A stretch of 64,000 bases of DNA, taken from contig JAPZUA010000002.1 in assembly GCA_027532905.1 (NCBI GenBank), positions 620,001 through 684,000 of the forward strand, written 5' to 3'. Below, piece by piece: positions 16,096-25,551 of this stretch; positions within the stretch are counted from its first letter, which is position 1; the number at the start of each line of letters is the position of its first letter. A program made the position numbers and the translations under genes. The notes under the pieces are model-generated. The model was not told where the DNA came from and searched no databases. It was given only the letters and a program-made list of their open reading frames with translations. The DNA comes from Magnetospirillum sp. Its GTDB lineage: Bacteria; Pseudomonadota; Alphaproteobacteria; CACIAM-22H2.

Positions 16096-17820
16096 TTAGC
16101 CTGCGAACGGGGATTCCGCCAAACCGCGGAAGCCGGATTTGAGGGCGAACACGCTGCCCGAGAGCGGTGCTTCGGCGAGCTGCTGGGCCGACAGACGAAT
16201 GCGCGCACTTGTGATGTAGAGCGTGGAAAGGTCCGGCCCGCCGAACGCGCAGCTCGTCGGGCGCGGGACGGGCAGGTTGATCACCCGGTCGACTTTGCCG
16301 TCGGGGTCGTAGCGCGTGACGCACCAGCCGTCCCAATGCGCCGACCACACGAAGCCTTCTGCATCGACAGCAAGCCCGTCGGGCGTGCCCACGCCGTCGG
16401 GCAATTGCACGAATACGCGCCGATTGGCGATCGCGCCGGTTTCGATGTCGTAATCGTAGGCGTAGATGCGCTTGGGGCCTGAGTCCGTGAAATAGAAGGT
16501 ACGGTCGTCGGCACTCCAACCGAGTCCGTTCGACACGTGGAAGCCGCTGTCCATTTTTGTGCAGCGCCCGTCCGGGTCGAGGCGATAGAGCGCACCGTGG
16601 CCCGGCGTGGTGTCGATCGCGAGCGTGCCGGCCCACAGGCGGCCGCGCCGATCGCATTTGCCGTCGTTGAAACGGTTGCCCGGGCGGTCGGCCTCGGGGG
16701 CGGCGATGGTGGAGATGCCGCCGCCGTCGAGATCGATGGTCTTGAAGCCGCTCTGCATGGCCGCGACAAAACCGCCGCGGCGGCGCGGCACGATGGCGCT
16801 GATGAGTTCCGGCATCGGGTGCGAGATGAAGGCCCCGCTTTCGGGATCGGCGACGATCGCGGCCGGGGCGAGGATATCGACCATGAGCAGGCGATTGGCC
16901 TCGGGAAGCCACACCGGCCCCTCGCCAAGGAACGCTGTGGTCGGCACGGCAGAGACTAGATCGTCGCGATCCGACCCAAGCGGGCGCGGGCTTATTTGGA
17001 TCGACATTGCGACTTGTCCTGCATTGCCGGAAATACGTCGGGCGGCTTCCATCACGTCGCGCCCAAGTGCGTGCAGCTTGTCGACGGGCAGCCGGTAGGA
17101 GGGGCCGACGATCGCGATGGCGCCGATCGAGCGTGCGCGCGGATCGAGGATCGGGGCGCCGACCGAGTTGATGCCCAGATGCTGCTCTTCGAGCGATACG
17201 GCATAGCCGCGCGCTTTGGTGAGATCGAGTTCGCGGTCGAGCGGATCGCGCTCGGCGATGGTGTTGGGCGTGAAGCGTCGCAGACCCAAGGCATTCAACA
17301 GCCGGTCGCGCGTGAGCGGATCAAGATGGGCGAGGATCGCCTTGCCCGCACCGCTCGCATGGCACGCCGTGCGCGAACCGACACCGTTGCCCAAGCGCAC
17401 CGCCTGGGCCGCTTCGCGCTGGTCGATATAGAGGATGCTGTCGCCGTCGAGGATGCCGAGGCGGATCGTCTCGCCCGTCAAATCGCGCAGCCGCTCGAGT
17501 TCGGGCTCTGCGGCACTGCGCAGATCGAACTGGTCCCACACGCGATGGGCCATCTCGAACAGGCGGAAGCCGAGGCTGTAGGTCTGGTCGCGCTCGTCGA
17601 TGCGCAGCAGGCCGGCTTCGACGAGGGTTGCGAGCATGCGGTGGGCAGTGGCGCGGGTGAGGCCAGCTTTGTCGGCAATTTCGCTGAAGCGTAGGCGGCT
17701 CGGGTTTTCGGCAACGATATCGAGCAGCGACAGACCGCGCCGCAAGGCTTGGGCGCCGGGGATTTCGCGCCCCTGGTCGTTCGGCACTTCGCTGTCGGCA
17801 ACAACCGCCAGTTTTTTCAC
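16096..17820 (-). CDS. IclR transcriptional regulator fused to SMP-30/gluconolactonase domain
   Basis: 574-residue protein in one uninterrupted frame. Residues about 20-80 are an IclR winged helix-turn-helix and about 95-265 its effector-binding domain. From about 272 to the end it is a six-bladed SMP-30/gluconolactonase/LRE domain. The lactonase metal ligands match: E300 (GEGPVW), N385 (RFNDGK), N431 (SNGLGW) and D481 (PDGLAVD). Met272 lies exactly at the junction, preceded by an AGGA ribosome-site-like word about 10 bases upstream, so a free lactonase may also be made. The start is GTG with AGGGGG upstream. It is first in the sugar-acid operon and probably controls it. Fused as one chain it would couple sensing to lactone hydrolysis. 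Confidence 0.88.
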   Translation of the reverse strand: MKKLAVVADSEVPNDQGREIPGAQALRRGLSLLDIVAENPSRLRFSEIADKAGLTRATAHRMLATLVEAGLLRIDERDQTYSLGFRLFEMAHRVWDQFDLRSAAEPELERLRDLTGETIRLGILDGDSILYIDQREAAQAVRLGNGVGSRTACHASGAGKAILAHLDPLTRDRLLNALGLRRFTPNTIAERDPLDRELDLTKARGYAVSLEEQHLGINSVGAPILDPRARSIGAIAIVGPSYRLPVDKLHALGRDVMEAARRISGNAGQVAMSIQISPRPLGSDRDDLVSAVPTTAFLGEGPVWLPEANRLLMVDILAPAAIVADPESGAFISHPMPELISAIVPRRRGGFVAAMQSGFKTIDLDGGGISTIAAPEADRPGNRFNDGKCDRRGRLWAGTLAIDTTPGHGALYRLDPDGRCTKMDSGFHVSNGLGWSADDRTFYFTDSGPKRIYAYDYDIETGAIANRRVFVQLPDGVGTPDGLAVDAEGFVWSAHWDGWCVTRYDPDGKVDRVINLPVPRPTSCAFGGPDLSTLYITSARIRLSAQQLAEAPLSGSVFALKSGFRGLAESPFAG

Positions 17821-17858
17821 GTTTCCCCCTGATGCCCAGCGCTTCGTCTGGTGCGCGT

Positions 17859-17871
17859 TTCATATTATGAA
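17859..17871. promoter_or_regulatory. Palindrome TTCATA-T-TATGAA (candidate IclR operator)
   Basis: A perfect 6-bp inverted repeat centred on one base, about 40 bases upstream of the IclR-fusion start and in the gap shared with the divergent mutarotase gene. IclR regulators usually bind such palindromes in their own promoters. The assignment is by position only. Confidence 0.4.
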
Positions 17872-17891
17872 CGCCTGTTTCATGTCAACGT

Positions 17892-17901
17892 AGAATATTC
17901 T
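17892..17901. promoter_or_regulatory. Palindrome AGAATATTCT (second candidate operator)
   Basis: Perfect 10-bp palindrome in the same 168-bp divergent gap. It is flanked by an imperfect repeat, TGTTTCATG near 17877 and CATGGAAACA near 17910. A regulator bound here could control both the sugar operon and the mutarotase gene. Confidence 0.3.
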
Positions 17902-17988
17902 TTCACGATCATGGAAACACAGGACATTTAATGTCACAAAACGGTTGTGGTTCATTGTGTTCATGAATTGCCTACGGGGAATGCGACA

Positions 17989-18867
17989 ATGGGGGCTGAA
18001 ATCCAGATCGGCAATTCGGCGATCGCGGCGCGGTTTGCGTTGCGCGGTGCCGAACTTGTGAGCCTCGAATGGCAGGGTGTGCAGACGCTGTGGCAGCGCG
18101 ACCCGGCCTGGTGGGACGCATGCGCGCCGCTGCTGTTTCCGGTGATCGGTCGCTCGAAGGACGGGGCCGTTTCGATCGCCGGCAAAACCTATCCGATGCC
18201 GCCGCACGGCTTCTTCCGCGATCGCGACTGCACAATTGTTGCGCACGACGCGCAGTCCGCGATCTTCGAGCAGAAGGACGACGCGCAAACGCGGCTGCAT
18301 TATCCGTTTGCCTTCAATCTGCGCGTCGAAGTGCAGGTCACGGCGACGGGATTGTCGTTTGCGGCAAAGGTGCGCAACGATAGCGACGAAACGATGCCCT
18401 ATTGCTTCGGTTACCATCCCGGTTTCGTGTGGCCGCAGGAAGCGGCCTTGCGCAGCCGCTATGTCTGTCTGTTCGATCAGCCCGAGACCGCACCCATTCG
18501 CCGTGCCGATGTAGCGACGGGCCTGTTGAAACCGCAATCTTTTCCGACGCCGGTGGTCGGACGACGTTTGGCGCCCGTTGATTCGATGTTCGCGGCAGGT
18601 GCCCTCCATTTCGAATCCGTGGCCTCACGCCGCGTTTGGTTCGGGCCGGAGGGCGCAGCGGGGATCGCCGTACGCTTCCCCGATTCGCCGCAACTCGGCA
18701 TCTGGACGAAGCCCGGTGCTCCGTTTTTATGTATCGAGCCGTGGCAAGGACTTGCCGAGATCGAAACGAGCGACGGCGGCTTGGAGCGGCGACCCGGTGT
18801 ACGGTTTTTGGCACCGGGTGCGCATGCGCGCTATCGCCTGTTCTTCGACTTCGAAACTGCTGCTTGA
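17989..18867 (+). CDS. Aldose 1-epimerase (galactose mutarotase) family protein
   Basis: 292-residue cytoplasmic beta-sandwich protein of the LacX/aldose-1-epimerase group. Visible marks are PPHGFFRDRDC (about 67-77), CFGYHPGFVWP (about 137-147) and GIWTKPGAPFLCIEPW (about 237-252), which supply the family's His and Glu catalytic residues. The ATG at 17989 has GGGGA 8 bases upstream; an upstream in-frame ATG at 17947 has none. It is divergent from the IclR-lactonase fusion and probably converts sugar anomers for the SDR dehydrogenase of that cluster. Confidence 0.87.
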   Translation: MGAEIQIGNSAIAARFALRGAELVSLEWQGVQTLWQRDPAWWDACAPLLFPVIGRSKDGAVSIAGKTYPMPPHGFFRDRDCTIVAHDAQSAIFEQKDDAQTRLHYPFAFNLRVEVQVTATGLSFAAKVRNDSDETMPYCFGYHPGFVWPQEAALRSRYVCLFDQPETAPIRRADVATGLLKPQSFPTPVVGRRLAPVDSMFAAGALHFESVASRRVWFGPEGAAGIAVRFPDSPQLGIWTKPGAPFLCIEPWQGLAEIETSDGGLERRPGVRFLAPGAHARYRLFFDFETAA

Positions 18868-18890
18868 GCACTGATTTTAAAAGAAAAATG

Positions 18891-18921
18891 CGTTTGTATA
18901 CATTCATCTTGCATACAAACG
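18891..18921. promoter_or_regulatory. 9-bp inverted repeat upstream of hyuA (candidate operator)
   Basis: CGTTTGTAT at 18891-18899 is perfectly inverted at 18913-18921 (ATACAAACG), spacer 13 bases. It lies in the AT-rich 98-bp gap before the first HyuA gene, about 45 bases upstream of its ATG. The TTGTAT/ATACAA halves resemble operators of FCD-type GntR regulators. It could also act as a weak hairpin after the mutarotase gene. Confidence 0.4.
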
Positions 18922-18965
18922 TCATTTGATATTGCATGTGCGCACCTGGACTGGAGCAAGACACG

Positions 18966-21011
18966 ATGTTTCGAATTGGCGTTGACGTTGGCGGGACCTT
19001 TACGGACTTCACGATTCTGGACGAGCGAAACGACGCCATTCGCTTTTTCAAAGTGCCCTCGACGCCCAAGGATCCTTCGCAGGCGATCGAAGACGGGCTG
19101 CGGCAGATCATCGCGACGTTTTCGATCGATCCGGCCGCGATCGGCTATTTGGGGCACGGCACGACGGTCGCTACGAACATCGTGATCGAGCGGCGCGGCG
19201 CGCGCACGGGCCTTTTGACCACGCACGGCTTTCGCGACGTGCTCGAGCTCGGCCGCCAGGCGCGGCCGTCGATCTACGATTATCGCATACAGAAGCCGCC
19301 GGTCCTCGTGCCGCGCGAACGGCGCGTGGAAGTGACCGAGCGCGTTGGCCCCGACGGCACGGTGCTCACACCGCTCGACGAAAAGTCGCTGACCGAGTCC
19401 GTCGAAGCGTTGCGCGCGGCCAAGGTCGAGAGTGTCGCGATCTGCTTTTTGCACAGCTATCGGCGCGCCGACCACGAGCAGGCTGCCAAGCGCGCGGTCG
19501 AGAAGCTGATGCCGGAGGCTTATGTCAGCGTCTCGAGCGAGATTCTGCCGGAGTTCCGCGAGTTCGAGCGCGTTTCGACGACGGTCGTAAACGCGTTTGT
19601 GGGCCCACGTATGGGCAATTATCTCGAACGCTTCCAAGCGCGCGTGCGCAGCGTGGGCATCGACGTGCAGCCTTATACGATCCATTCGAACGGCGGCCTC
19701 ATGTCGATCGAAACCGTGCGCGCCTGCCCGGTGCGCTCGTGCGTTTCGGGGCCTGCGGCGGGTGTGGTAGGGGCCGCCGAAATCGGCCGTGTTTCTGGCT
19801 TCCCCGATCTGATTACGTTCGACGTCGGTGGTACGTCGACCGACGTGTCGCTGATCCGCGATTCCAATCCGAGCTACACGGCCAATCGGCTCGTCGCGGG
19901 CTATCCCGTGAAAACGCCGATGATCGACATCCATGTGATCGGGGCGGGCGGCGGTTCGATCGCGCGCATCGACGATGCGGGTGCGATGAAAGTGGGGCCT
20001 GAATCCGCCGGTGCCGATCCGGGGCCGGTCGCCTATGGGCGCGGCGGGACGGCGCCGACGATTACGGACGCCAATCTGTGCTTGGGCCGTCTTGACGCAA
20101 CGAGCTTGCTCGGCGGACGCATGACGATCAATCTCGACGCCGCCAAGCGCGCGATCCACGACACGATCGCCAAGCCGCTTGGTCTGTCGATCGAAGCTGC
20201 GGCCCATGGCATCGTGCAGATCGCCAACGCCAATATGAGCCGTGCCATCCGCTCTGTCTCGATCGAGAAGGGCTACGATCTGTCGGAGTTTGCTTTATGC
20301 GCGTTCGGCGGGGCCGGGCCTCTGCATGCGGCCGAAGTGGCGGTCGAATGCGGCATTCCGCGCGCCCTCATTCCGCGCGAGCCGGGCACGCTGTGCGCGC
20401 GCGGCATGCTGCTGACCGATCTGTCGTCTGACTATGTGCGCAGCCATTTCTGCGACGCGAGCCCCGAAAACTGGCGCGCGGTGCTGGCCCTTTTCGACGC
20501 GATGATCGCGGAAGGCAATGCGTGGCTTGCACGCGAGGCCATCGCTGAGCCGCGGCGGCGCTTCAAACGCGTGCTCGACGCGCGCTATCGCGGCCAGAAT
20601 TTCGAAGTGAAAGTCGGCTGCGACGGCTTGGGCGCCCACGCGCTCCACACGCTTGTCGAACGGTTCCACGCAGCACATCTGCTTGCCTACGGCTATTCGA
20701 TCCCAGGTCGCGAAATCGAGTTCGTGTCGGCTCGCATCCAGGCGATCGGCGAAGTGCCCAAAGCGCCGCAGGCCAAGGTTGCGGGCGGCACCACGCTTGC
20801 CGCCGCCACGATCGGGGCCCGAAAGGTCTATATCGATGCGCGCCACGGCTGGCAGGAAGCGCCGGTCTACAGCCGCGAGAAGCTGCCGATCGGCATGGAC
20901 ATCATGGGGCCTGCGATCGTGAACGAGATGAGTGCGACTACGCTCATCCTGTCCGGCCAGACCGCGCGCGTCGATCTTTGGGGAAACATCGTTCTGCAGG
21001 TTGCACCATGA
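18966..21011 (+). CDS. hyuA: Hydantoinase/oxoprolinase subunit A (HyuA family)
   Basis: 681-residue ATP-binding subunit of the N-methylhydantoinase / 5-oxoprolinase family. The N-terminal phosphate-binding IGVDVGGTFTDF is at 4-15, and the ASKHA-type GGTSTDVSLI and FGGAGPLHAAEVA segments follow. Family enzymes use ATP to open lactam or imide rings, or carboxylate ketones as in acetone carboxylase relatives. The ATG at 18966 follows a GGAG. It is coupled to HyuB by an ATGA overlap and heads a long co-directional cluster with a peptide-type importer. The actual substrate is unknown. Confidence 0.88.
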   Translation: MFRIGVDVGGTFTDFTILDERNDAIRFFKVPSTPKDPSQAIEDGLRQIIATFSIDPAAIGYLGHGTTVATNIVIERRGARTGLLTTHGFRDVLELGRQARPSIYDYRIQKPPVLVPRERRVEVTERVGPDGTVLTPLDEKSLTESVEALRAAKVESVAICFLHSYRRADHEQAAKRAVEKLMPEAYVSVSSEILPEFREFERVSTTVVNAFVGPRMGNYLERFQARVRSVGIDVQPYTIHSNGGLMSIETVRACPVRSCVSGPAAGVVGAAEIGRVSGFPDLITFDVGGTSTDVSLIRDSNPSYTANRLVAGYPVKTPMIDIHVIGAGGGSIARIDDAGAMKVGPESAGADPGPVAYGRGGTAPTITDANLCLGRLDATSLLGGRMTINLDAAKRAIHDTIAKPLGLSIEAAAHGIVQIANANMSRAIRSVSIEKGYDLSEFALCAFGGAGPLHAAEVAVECGIPRALIPREPGTLCARGMLLTDLSSDYVRSHFCDASPENWRAVLALFDAMIAEGNAWLAREAIAEPRRRFKRVLDARYRGQNFEVKVGCDGLGAHALHTLVERFHAAHLLAYGYSIPGREIEFVSARIQAIGEVPKAPQAKVAGGTTLAAATIGARKVYIDARHGWQEAPVYSREKLPIGMDIMGPAIVNEMSATTLILSGQTARVDLWGNIVLQVAP

Positions 21012-22720
21012 CCAAGCGCATCGCCGACCCGATCCAGATGGAAGTGTTTTCCAATCGCGTGCTCGCGATCGCCGAAGACATGGGCTCGATCCTGATCCGC
21101 TCGTCCTTCTCGACGAACATCAAAGAGCGGCGCGACTGCTCGACTGCGATCATCGACGCCAACGGGCGCTTGATCGCCCAGGCCGAGCACATTCCGATCC
21201 ATCTCGGCGCCATGATGGGCGCCGTCGAGACGATCCTCAAACGCTACAAGCTTGAAGATCTCGCGCCCGGCGACGCGTTCATCTGTAACGATCCGTATCT
21301 GGCGGGCGGCAGCCATTTGCCCGATATTTCGATCATCACGCCCGTCCATATCGGCGGGCGCGTGCGCTTTTTCGCGGGCAACATCGCGCACCATGCCGAT
21401 GTCGGCGGCCGCAATCCGGGTTCGACTTCGGGCACGTCGCGCACGATTTTCGAGGAGGGCATTCGGCTGCCGGTCATCCGCATTGCGCGCGGCGGCACCA
21501 TCGACGAAGACCTCATCGAACTCATCGCCTCCAACACGCGCGACCCCGAAGAACGTCGCCTCGATTTGCGAACGCAGATCGGCACGAACGTGCGCGCAGG
21601 CGCCATGCTGTTGCAGCTGTGCGACCGCATGGGCTGGGACGCGGTCGCCCAAGCCATTGAAGACGTGCTGCTCTACACGAGCCAGCGCCTTAAAAACCGC
21701 ATCGCGGCCTTGCCCGACGGCGACTATCGCTTCGAGCGCGCGATGGACGACGACGGTTTCCCGGGGCCGCAAGTGCCGATCGTGTGCACGGCGCGCATTC
21801 GCGGCGAAACGCTGACCTTCGATTTTGCGGGCTCGGGACCGGAGGCGCGCGGGGCCATCAATCTGCCGGACAGTGCCTTGAAGGCATCGGTCTACTACTG
21901 CGTCAAAGCCGTGCTCGATCCCGGCCTCATGCCCAATCAAGGGGCGATCGATCCGATCCGCATCGAGGCGCCCGCAGGCAGCATCGTCAATCCGCGCCCG
22001 CCTGCGGCCGTGGCGGCGCGCGCCGTCACGTCGAACCGCCTGTGCGGGGCCGTTTTCGGCGCCTTGTTCCAAGCCTTGCCGATCGAGCGCGCTATGGCGT
22101 CGAGCAACGATTCGACGTCCGCCTCTTCGGTCTCAGGTTGGCATCCGCGGCGTAAAACGACCTACGTCTATCCCGAGAGCATGGGCGGGGGCATTGGCGC
22201 CTTCCAGGACCGCGACGGAATGGACGCTGTGCATGTGCACACGGTCAACTCGACCAATCTGCCGGTCGAAGCGCTCGAACTCGAATACCCGCTGCTGCTC
22301 GACGAATACTGTTTCGTGCCGGATTCCGGCGGGGCGGGGCGGCATCGGGGCGGGCTCGGCATGGCGCGACAGATCCGCATCCTCAACGACGGCTCGACGC
22401 TGTCGGTGCGCTCGGACGCGCATATCGTTTCGGCACCCGGCATGTTCGGCGGCCTGCCCTCGAGTGTCACGCGCATCGTGCGAAATCCGGGCACGGATCG
22501 CGAAGAAGTGCTGCATTCGAAGGCATCCGGCCTTTCGGTCGGGGCAGGGGAAACCGTGCGCGTCGAAACGCTCGGCGGCGGCGGGTTCGGCCCGCCGTCC
22601 GAACGGCCACTCGATCTGCTTGCGGCCGATCTGCGTCAGCAGAAAGTGTCGCTTGCAGCCGCCAACCGCGACTACGGTCCTGCGATGGTTGCAGCAGCGC
22701 TGGCTTTGCCCACGCCTTAG
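21008..22720 (+). CDS. hyuB: Hydantoinase/oxoprolinase subunit B (HyuB family)
   Basis: 570-residue partner of HyuA. The family landmarks are present: DMGSILIRSSFSTNIKERRD near the start, FICNDPYLAGGSHLPD (about 92-107), HHADVGGRNPGS (about 131-142) and the late SGGAGRHRGGLG. The ATG overlaps the HyuA stop as ATGA. Together A and B should form a cytoplasmic heteromeric ATP-dependent amidohydrolase or carboxylase-like enzyme. A second, diverged HyuA/HyuB pair is encoded at 35-38.8 kb on the other strand. Confidence 0.88.
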   Translation: MTKRIADPIQMEVFSNRVLAIAEDMGSILIRSSFSTNIKERRDCSTAIIDANGRLIAQAEHIPIHLGAMMGAVETILKRYKLEDLAPGDAFICNDPYLAGGSHLPDISIITPVHIGGRVRFFAGNIAHHADVGGRNPGSTSGTSRTIFEEGIRLPVIRIARGGTIDEDLIELIASNTRDPEERRLDLRTQIGTNVRAGAMLLQLCDRMGWDAVAQAIEDVLLYTSQRLKNRIAALPDGDYRFERAMDDDGFPGPQVPIVCTARIRGETLTFDFAGSGPEARGAINLPDSALKASVYYCVKAVLDPGLMPNQGAIDPIRIEAPAGSIVNPRPPAAVAARAVTSNRLCGAVFGALFQALPIERAMASSNDSTSASSVSGWHPRRKTTYVYPESMGGGIGAFQDRDGMDAVHVHTVNSTNLPVEALELEYPLLLDEYCFVPDSGGAGRHRGGLGMARQIRILNDGSTLSVRSDAHIVSAPGMFGGLPSSVTRIVRNPGTDREEVLHSKASGLSVGAGETVRVETLGGGGFGPPSERPLDLLAADLRQQKVSLAAANRDYGPAMVAAALALPTP

Positions 22721-22853
22721 TGTGTCGGCGGCAATTGCAAACAGGAAAGACGACCAACGATGCGTAACGATGGCATGAAACTCGCAACGCAAGGACCGAC
22801 GCAAATCGTCCGTGCAACGGCGCGGCGAATGCCACAGATGTATGACAAACGAC

Positions 22854-22884
22854 TTGACCGTCCGTCGCGAGATTGCCTTATTGT
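22854..22884 (+). promoter_or_regulatory. Possible promoter ahead of the peptide-type importer
   Basis: TTGACC at 22854-22859 is followed, after 17-19 bases, by the AT-rich CTTATTGT. It lies in a 200-bp gap with no gene between hyuB and the binding-protein gene. The -10 element is weak, so this is tentative. Confidence 0.3.
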
Positions 22885-22920
22885 AGGCAACAGCTTCGAA
22901 GATAAAACAGGAGGCGTCCC

Positions 22921-24537
22921 ATGACCTTTCGGTATATCGCAGCGAAGCTTCAGGCGCTTGCCTTCGCTTCGTTGTTTGCAGCTTCGGCAGCATTTGCGCA
23001 AACGCCGGTCTCCGGCGGCAACCTCACCATCGCATTTCCGGCGAACCAGGAACCGGCCTCGTTGGACGGGCATATCGATCCGTTCCAGTCGACATGGCTG
23101 TTCAACTCCTTCATCGCCGATCCGCTCGTGATCCTCGACGCCGACGCGGTCTACAAGCCCGCCTTGGCGCTGTCGTGGGAGCTTTCGCCCGACAGCAAGA
23201 TCTGGACGTTCAAGCTGCGGCCGGGCGTGCGCTTCCAGGACGGTACGCCGTTCAACGCCGCCGCCGTCAAGTTCAACGTCGAACGCATCGTCGATCCGCG
23301 CACGGCCTCCAAGCAACTCGCCAGCGAAATCGGCCCCGTCAAATCGGTCGAAGTCGTCGACGATATGACCGTGCGCTTCGTCTATGACCAAGCGTGGGTG
23401 ACGCTGCTCGACGGTCTGCGCCGCACGCCGATCTGGTCGCCGACGGCAGCCCAGCGCTTCAGCCTCGCCGACTTCCAGCGCAACCTCGTTGGCACGGGTC
23501 CGTTCTCCTTGGCGGAATGGATCACCAACGACCGCATGGTGTTCCGCCGTTGGGCTGATTACGGCGGCTGGAACAGCGCTTCGGCCCAGCAGGGCCCGGC
23601 CTATCTCGATAGCGTCACGATCCGCTTCATCGGCGAAAACGCCGTGCTGAACGAAGCCGTGCGCGCCGGCACCACGCTCGTCGGCTTCACGCTGACGCCC
23701 GACGCGCGCGACATCTACAAGGACAAGCCGAACTTCGTGTTCCTGTCGCGCGGACAGTCGGGCACCGGGCTGCATCAGGTTATGAATATCCGCAATCCGC
23801 CACTCAGCGACATTCGCGTTCGCCAAGCGCTGCTGTTTGCGCGCGATTCCGCTGCCCTTAACCGACTGCTCTACGACGGCACTTACATCCCGTCGGACGG
23901 GCCGCTCGACAACGTGCATCCTTGCTTCTGGCCGGGCGCTTCGGCCATGTACCAGCCCAATCTCGATCGCGCGCGCCAGCTTCTCGACGAGGCCGGTTGG
24001 CGTACGGTGCCGGGCCAGCCGATCCGCCAGGCGCGTGGCGTTCCCGGCGTTGCCGACGGCACGCCGCTGCGCGTGCGCTGGAGCACGATCCATCACCGCG
24101 AAATCGGCGAGGCGATGCAGCAGCAGCTGCGTCGCGTCGGCGTGGATCTTGCGGTCGAATTGCTGCCGGGCCCGATCCAGCTCGACCGCGTCAATCGCCG
24201 CGACTTCGATCTGATGTTCCTGCGCCAGCGCTCGCCCGATCCGGTCATTCTCGACCAGGTGTGGAACTCGCGCTGGGACCAGCCGGGCGGCTGGGCGTGG
24301 ACCGGCTACAAGGGCGAAGAACTCGACCGCACGGTCGCTCAGCTTCGCGTGGTCTCCGACCAGGGCGCACGATGCGAAGCGGCGCGCAACGCCCAGAAGA
24401 TCATCATGGACAATGCGCTGGTCTTCCCGACGCTAAGCCAGCCCGTGTTCATCGCCATGTCGCCGCGCGTGCAAAATTTCCGCATGGGCTCGGAGGGCAA
24501 CTGGTTCTTCCTGCATTCGACCTGGATCCAGAGATAG
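22921..24537 (+). CDS. ABC transporter substrate-binding protein, family 5 (peptide/opine type)
   Basis: 538-residue periplasmic binding protein of the DppA/OppA family. The signal peptide ends near SAAFA-Q (about residue 26). The mature part shows the family's LALSWELSPDSKIWTFKLR and VRFQDGTPF segments and the GTGPFSLAEW turn. An AGGAGG ribosome site precedes the ATG. It is followed by a strong hairpin and then two permeases; the matching ATPases are at 30072-32095, after four enzyme genes. The ligand may be a modified amino acid, small peptide or glycoconjugate rather than a true peptide. Confidence 0.88.
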   Translation: MTFRYIAAKLQALAFASLFAASAAFAQTPVSGGNLTIAFPANQEPASLDGHIDPFQSTWLFNSFIADPLVILDADAVYKPALALSWELSPDSKIWTFKLRPGVRFQDGTPFNAAAVKFNVERIVDPRTASKQLASEIGPVKSVEVVDDMTVRFVYDQAWVTLLDGLRRTPIWSPTAAQRFSLADFQRNLVGTGPFSLAEWITNDRMVFRRWADYGGWNSASAQQGPAYLDSVTIRFIGENAVLNEAVRAGTTLVGFTLTPDARDIYKDKPNFVFLSRGQSGTGLHQVMNIRNPPLSDIRVRQALLFARDSAALNRLLYDGTYIPSDGPLDNVHPCFWPGASAMYQPNLDRARQLLDEAGWRTVPGQPIRQARGVPGVADGTPLRVRWSTIHHREIGEAMQQQLRRVGVDLAVELLPGPIQLDRVNRRDFDLMFLRQRSPDPVILDQVWNSRWDQPGGWAWTGYKGEELDRTVAQLRVVSDQGARCEAARNAQKIIMDNALVFPTLSQPVFIAMSPRVQNFRMGSEGNWFFLHSTWIQR

Positions 24538-24545
24538 GCATGGTC

Positions 24546-24582
24546 GGCGGCGGCGCCTTCGCACAATGTCGGCGCTGCCGCC
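24546..24582. other. Large intergenic hairpin between binding-protein and permease genes
   Basis: GGCGGCGGCGCC at 24546-24557 pairs with GGCGCTGCCGCC at 24571-24582 (11 of 12 bp) around a 13-base loop. It occupies most of the 72-bp gap. Such stems commonly stabilise the upstream binding-protein mRNA or reduce read-through to the permeases. Confidence 0.5.
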
Positions 24583-24609
24583 CACCTCTATCTTGACGTA
24601 TCGGTCTCG

Positions 24610-25551
24610 ATGAGCCGCTATATCGTCAGTCGGCTGCTGCAGCTCGTGCCCGTGCTGTTTCTGATTTCGTTGATCGTCTTCCTGGTGATGCACACCTTGC
24701 CGGGCGATCCAGCGGAGCTGATGCTGCAGGGTGCGGAGGGCGGTGCCGTGACGCCGGAACGCCTCGCGGAGCTGCGCACCGAAATGGGGCTCGACGATCC
24801 GCTTGTTGTTCAGTACATGCGCTTTGTGGCCGGCGCTTTGATCGGCGACCTCGGCGAGTCAATCCGCTTCCGCACGCCGGTCAGCGCGCTGATCGCCGAA
24901 CGCTTCTACTACACGATGGAACTCGCGGTCGCCGGCCTTGTCTGCGCGCTCGCGATCGGCGTGCCACTCGGAATGATTGCGGCCGTGCGCGTAAACGGCA
25001 TCTTCGACACGATCGCAATGGGCATCGCCTATGTCGGCGCTTCGGTGCCGATCTACTGGCTGGGGCTCGTACTCATTCTCGTGTTCGCGTTCAATCTCGG
25101 CTGGTTTCCAGCGGCAGGTGCGCAAGACTGGAACTCGCTGGTGCTGCCGGCCTTCACGCTCGGCTTTGCGTCGGCGGGTCTCATCTCGCGCCTCGTGCGC
25201 TCGAGCATGATCGAGGTGCTGCAGGAAGACTATATCCGCACCGGCCGCGCCAAGGGCCTCTCGGAACCGATCGTGCTGTGGCGCCACGGCCTCAAAAACG
25301 CGCTCATCCCGGTCGTTACGATGGTCGGGCTGCAGTTCGGCGGGCTACTCGCCGGTGCTGTCGTGACCGAGACGGTGTTCAGCCGTCCCGGCATCGGGCG
25401 CCTCATCGTCAGCGGCATCCTGTCGAAGGATTATCCGCTGGTGGAGGGCTGTGCTTTGTTCCTGGCGGTCGTCTATCTGTTGGTCAATCTGTTCGTCGAC
25501 ATTCTCTATGCGTGGCTCGATCCGCGTATTCGCTACGGGCGGGCCGCATGA
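24610..25551 (+). CDS. Peptide-type ABC transporter permease, DppB family
   Basis: 313-residue inner-membrane permease with an N-terminal MSRYIVSRLLQLVPVLFLISLIVF helix-type opening, a periplasmic loop with LPGDPAEL, and the coupling loop YIRTGRAKGLSEPIVLWRHGLKNALIPVV, which marks the DppB family. The ATG lies 27 bases after the hairpin at 24546-24582. It pairs with the DppC-type permease that overlaps its stop. Confidence 0.9.
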   Translation: MSRYIVSRLLQLVPVLFLISLIVFLVMHTLPGDPAELMLQGAEGGAVTPERLAELRTEMGLDDPLVVQYMRFVAGALIGDLGESIRFRTPVSALIAERFYYTMELAVAGLVCALAIGVPLGMIAAVRVNGIFDTIAMGIAYVGASVPIYWLGLVLILVFAFNLGWFPAAGAQDWNSLVLPAFTLGFASAGLISRLVRSSMIEVLQEDYIRTGRAKGLSEPIVLWRHGLKNALIPVVTMVGLQFGGLLAGAVVTETVFSRPGIGRLIVSGILSKDYPLVEGCALFLAVVYLLVNLFVDILYAWLDPRIRYGRAA

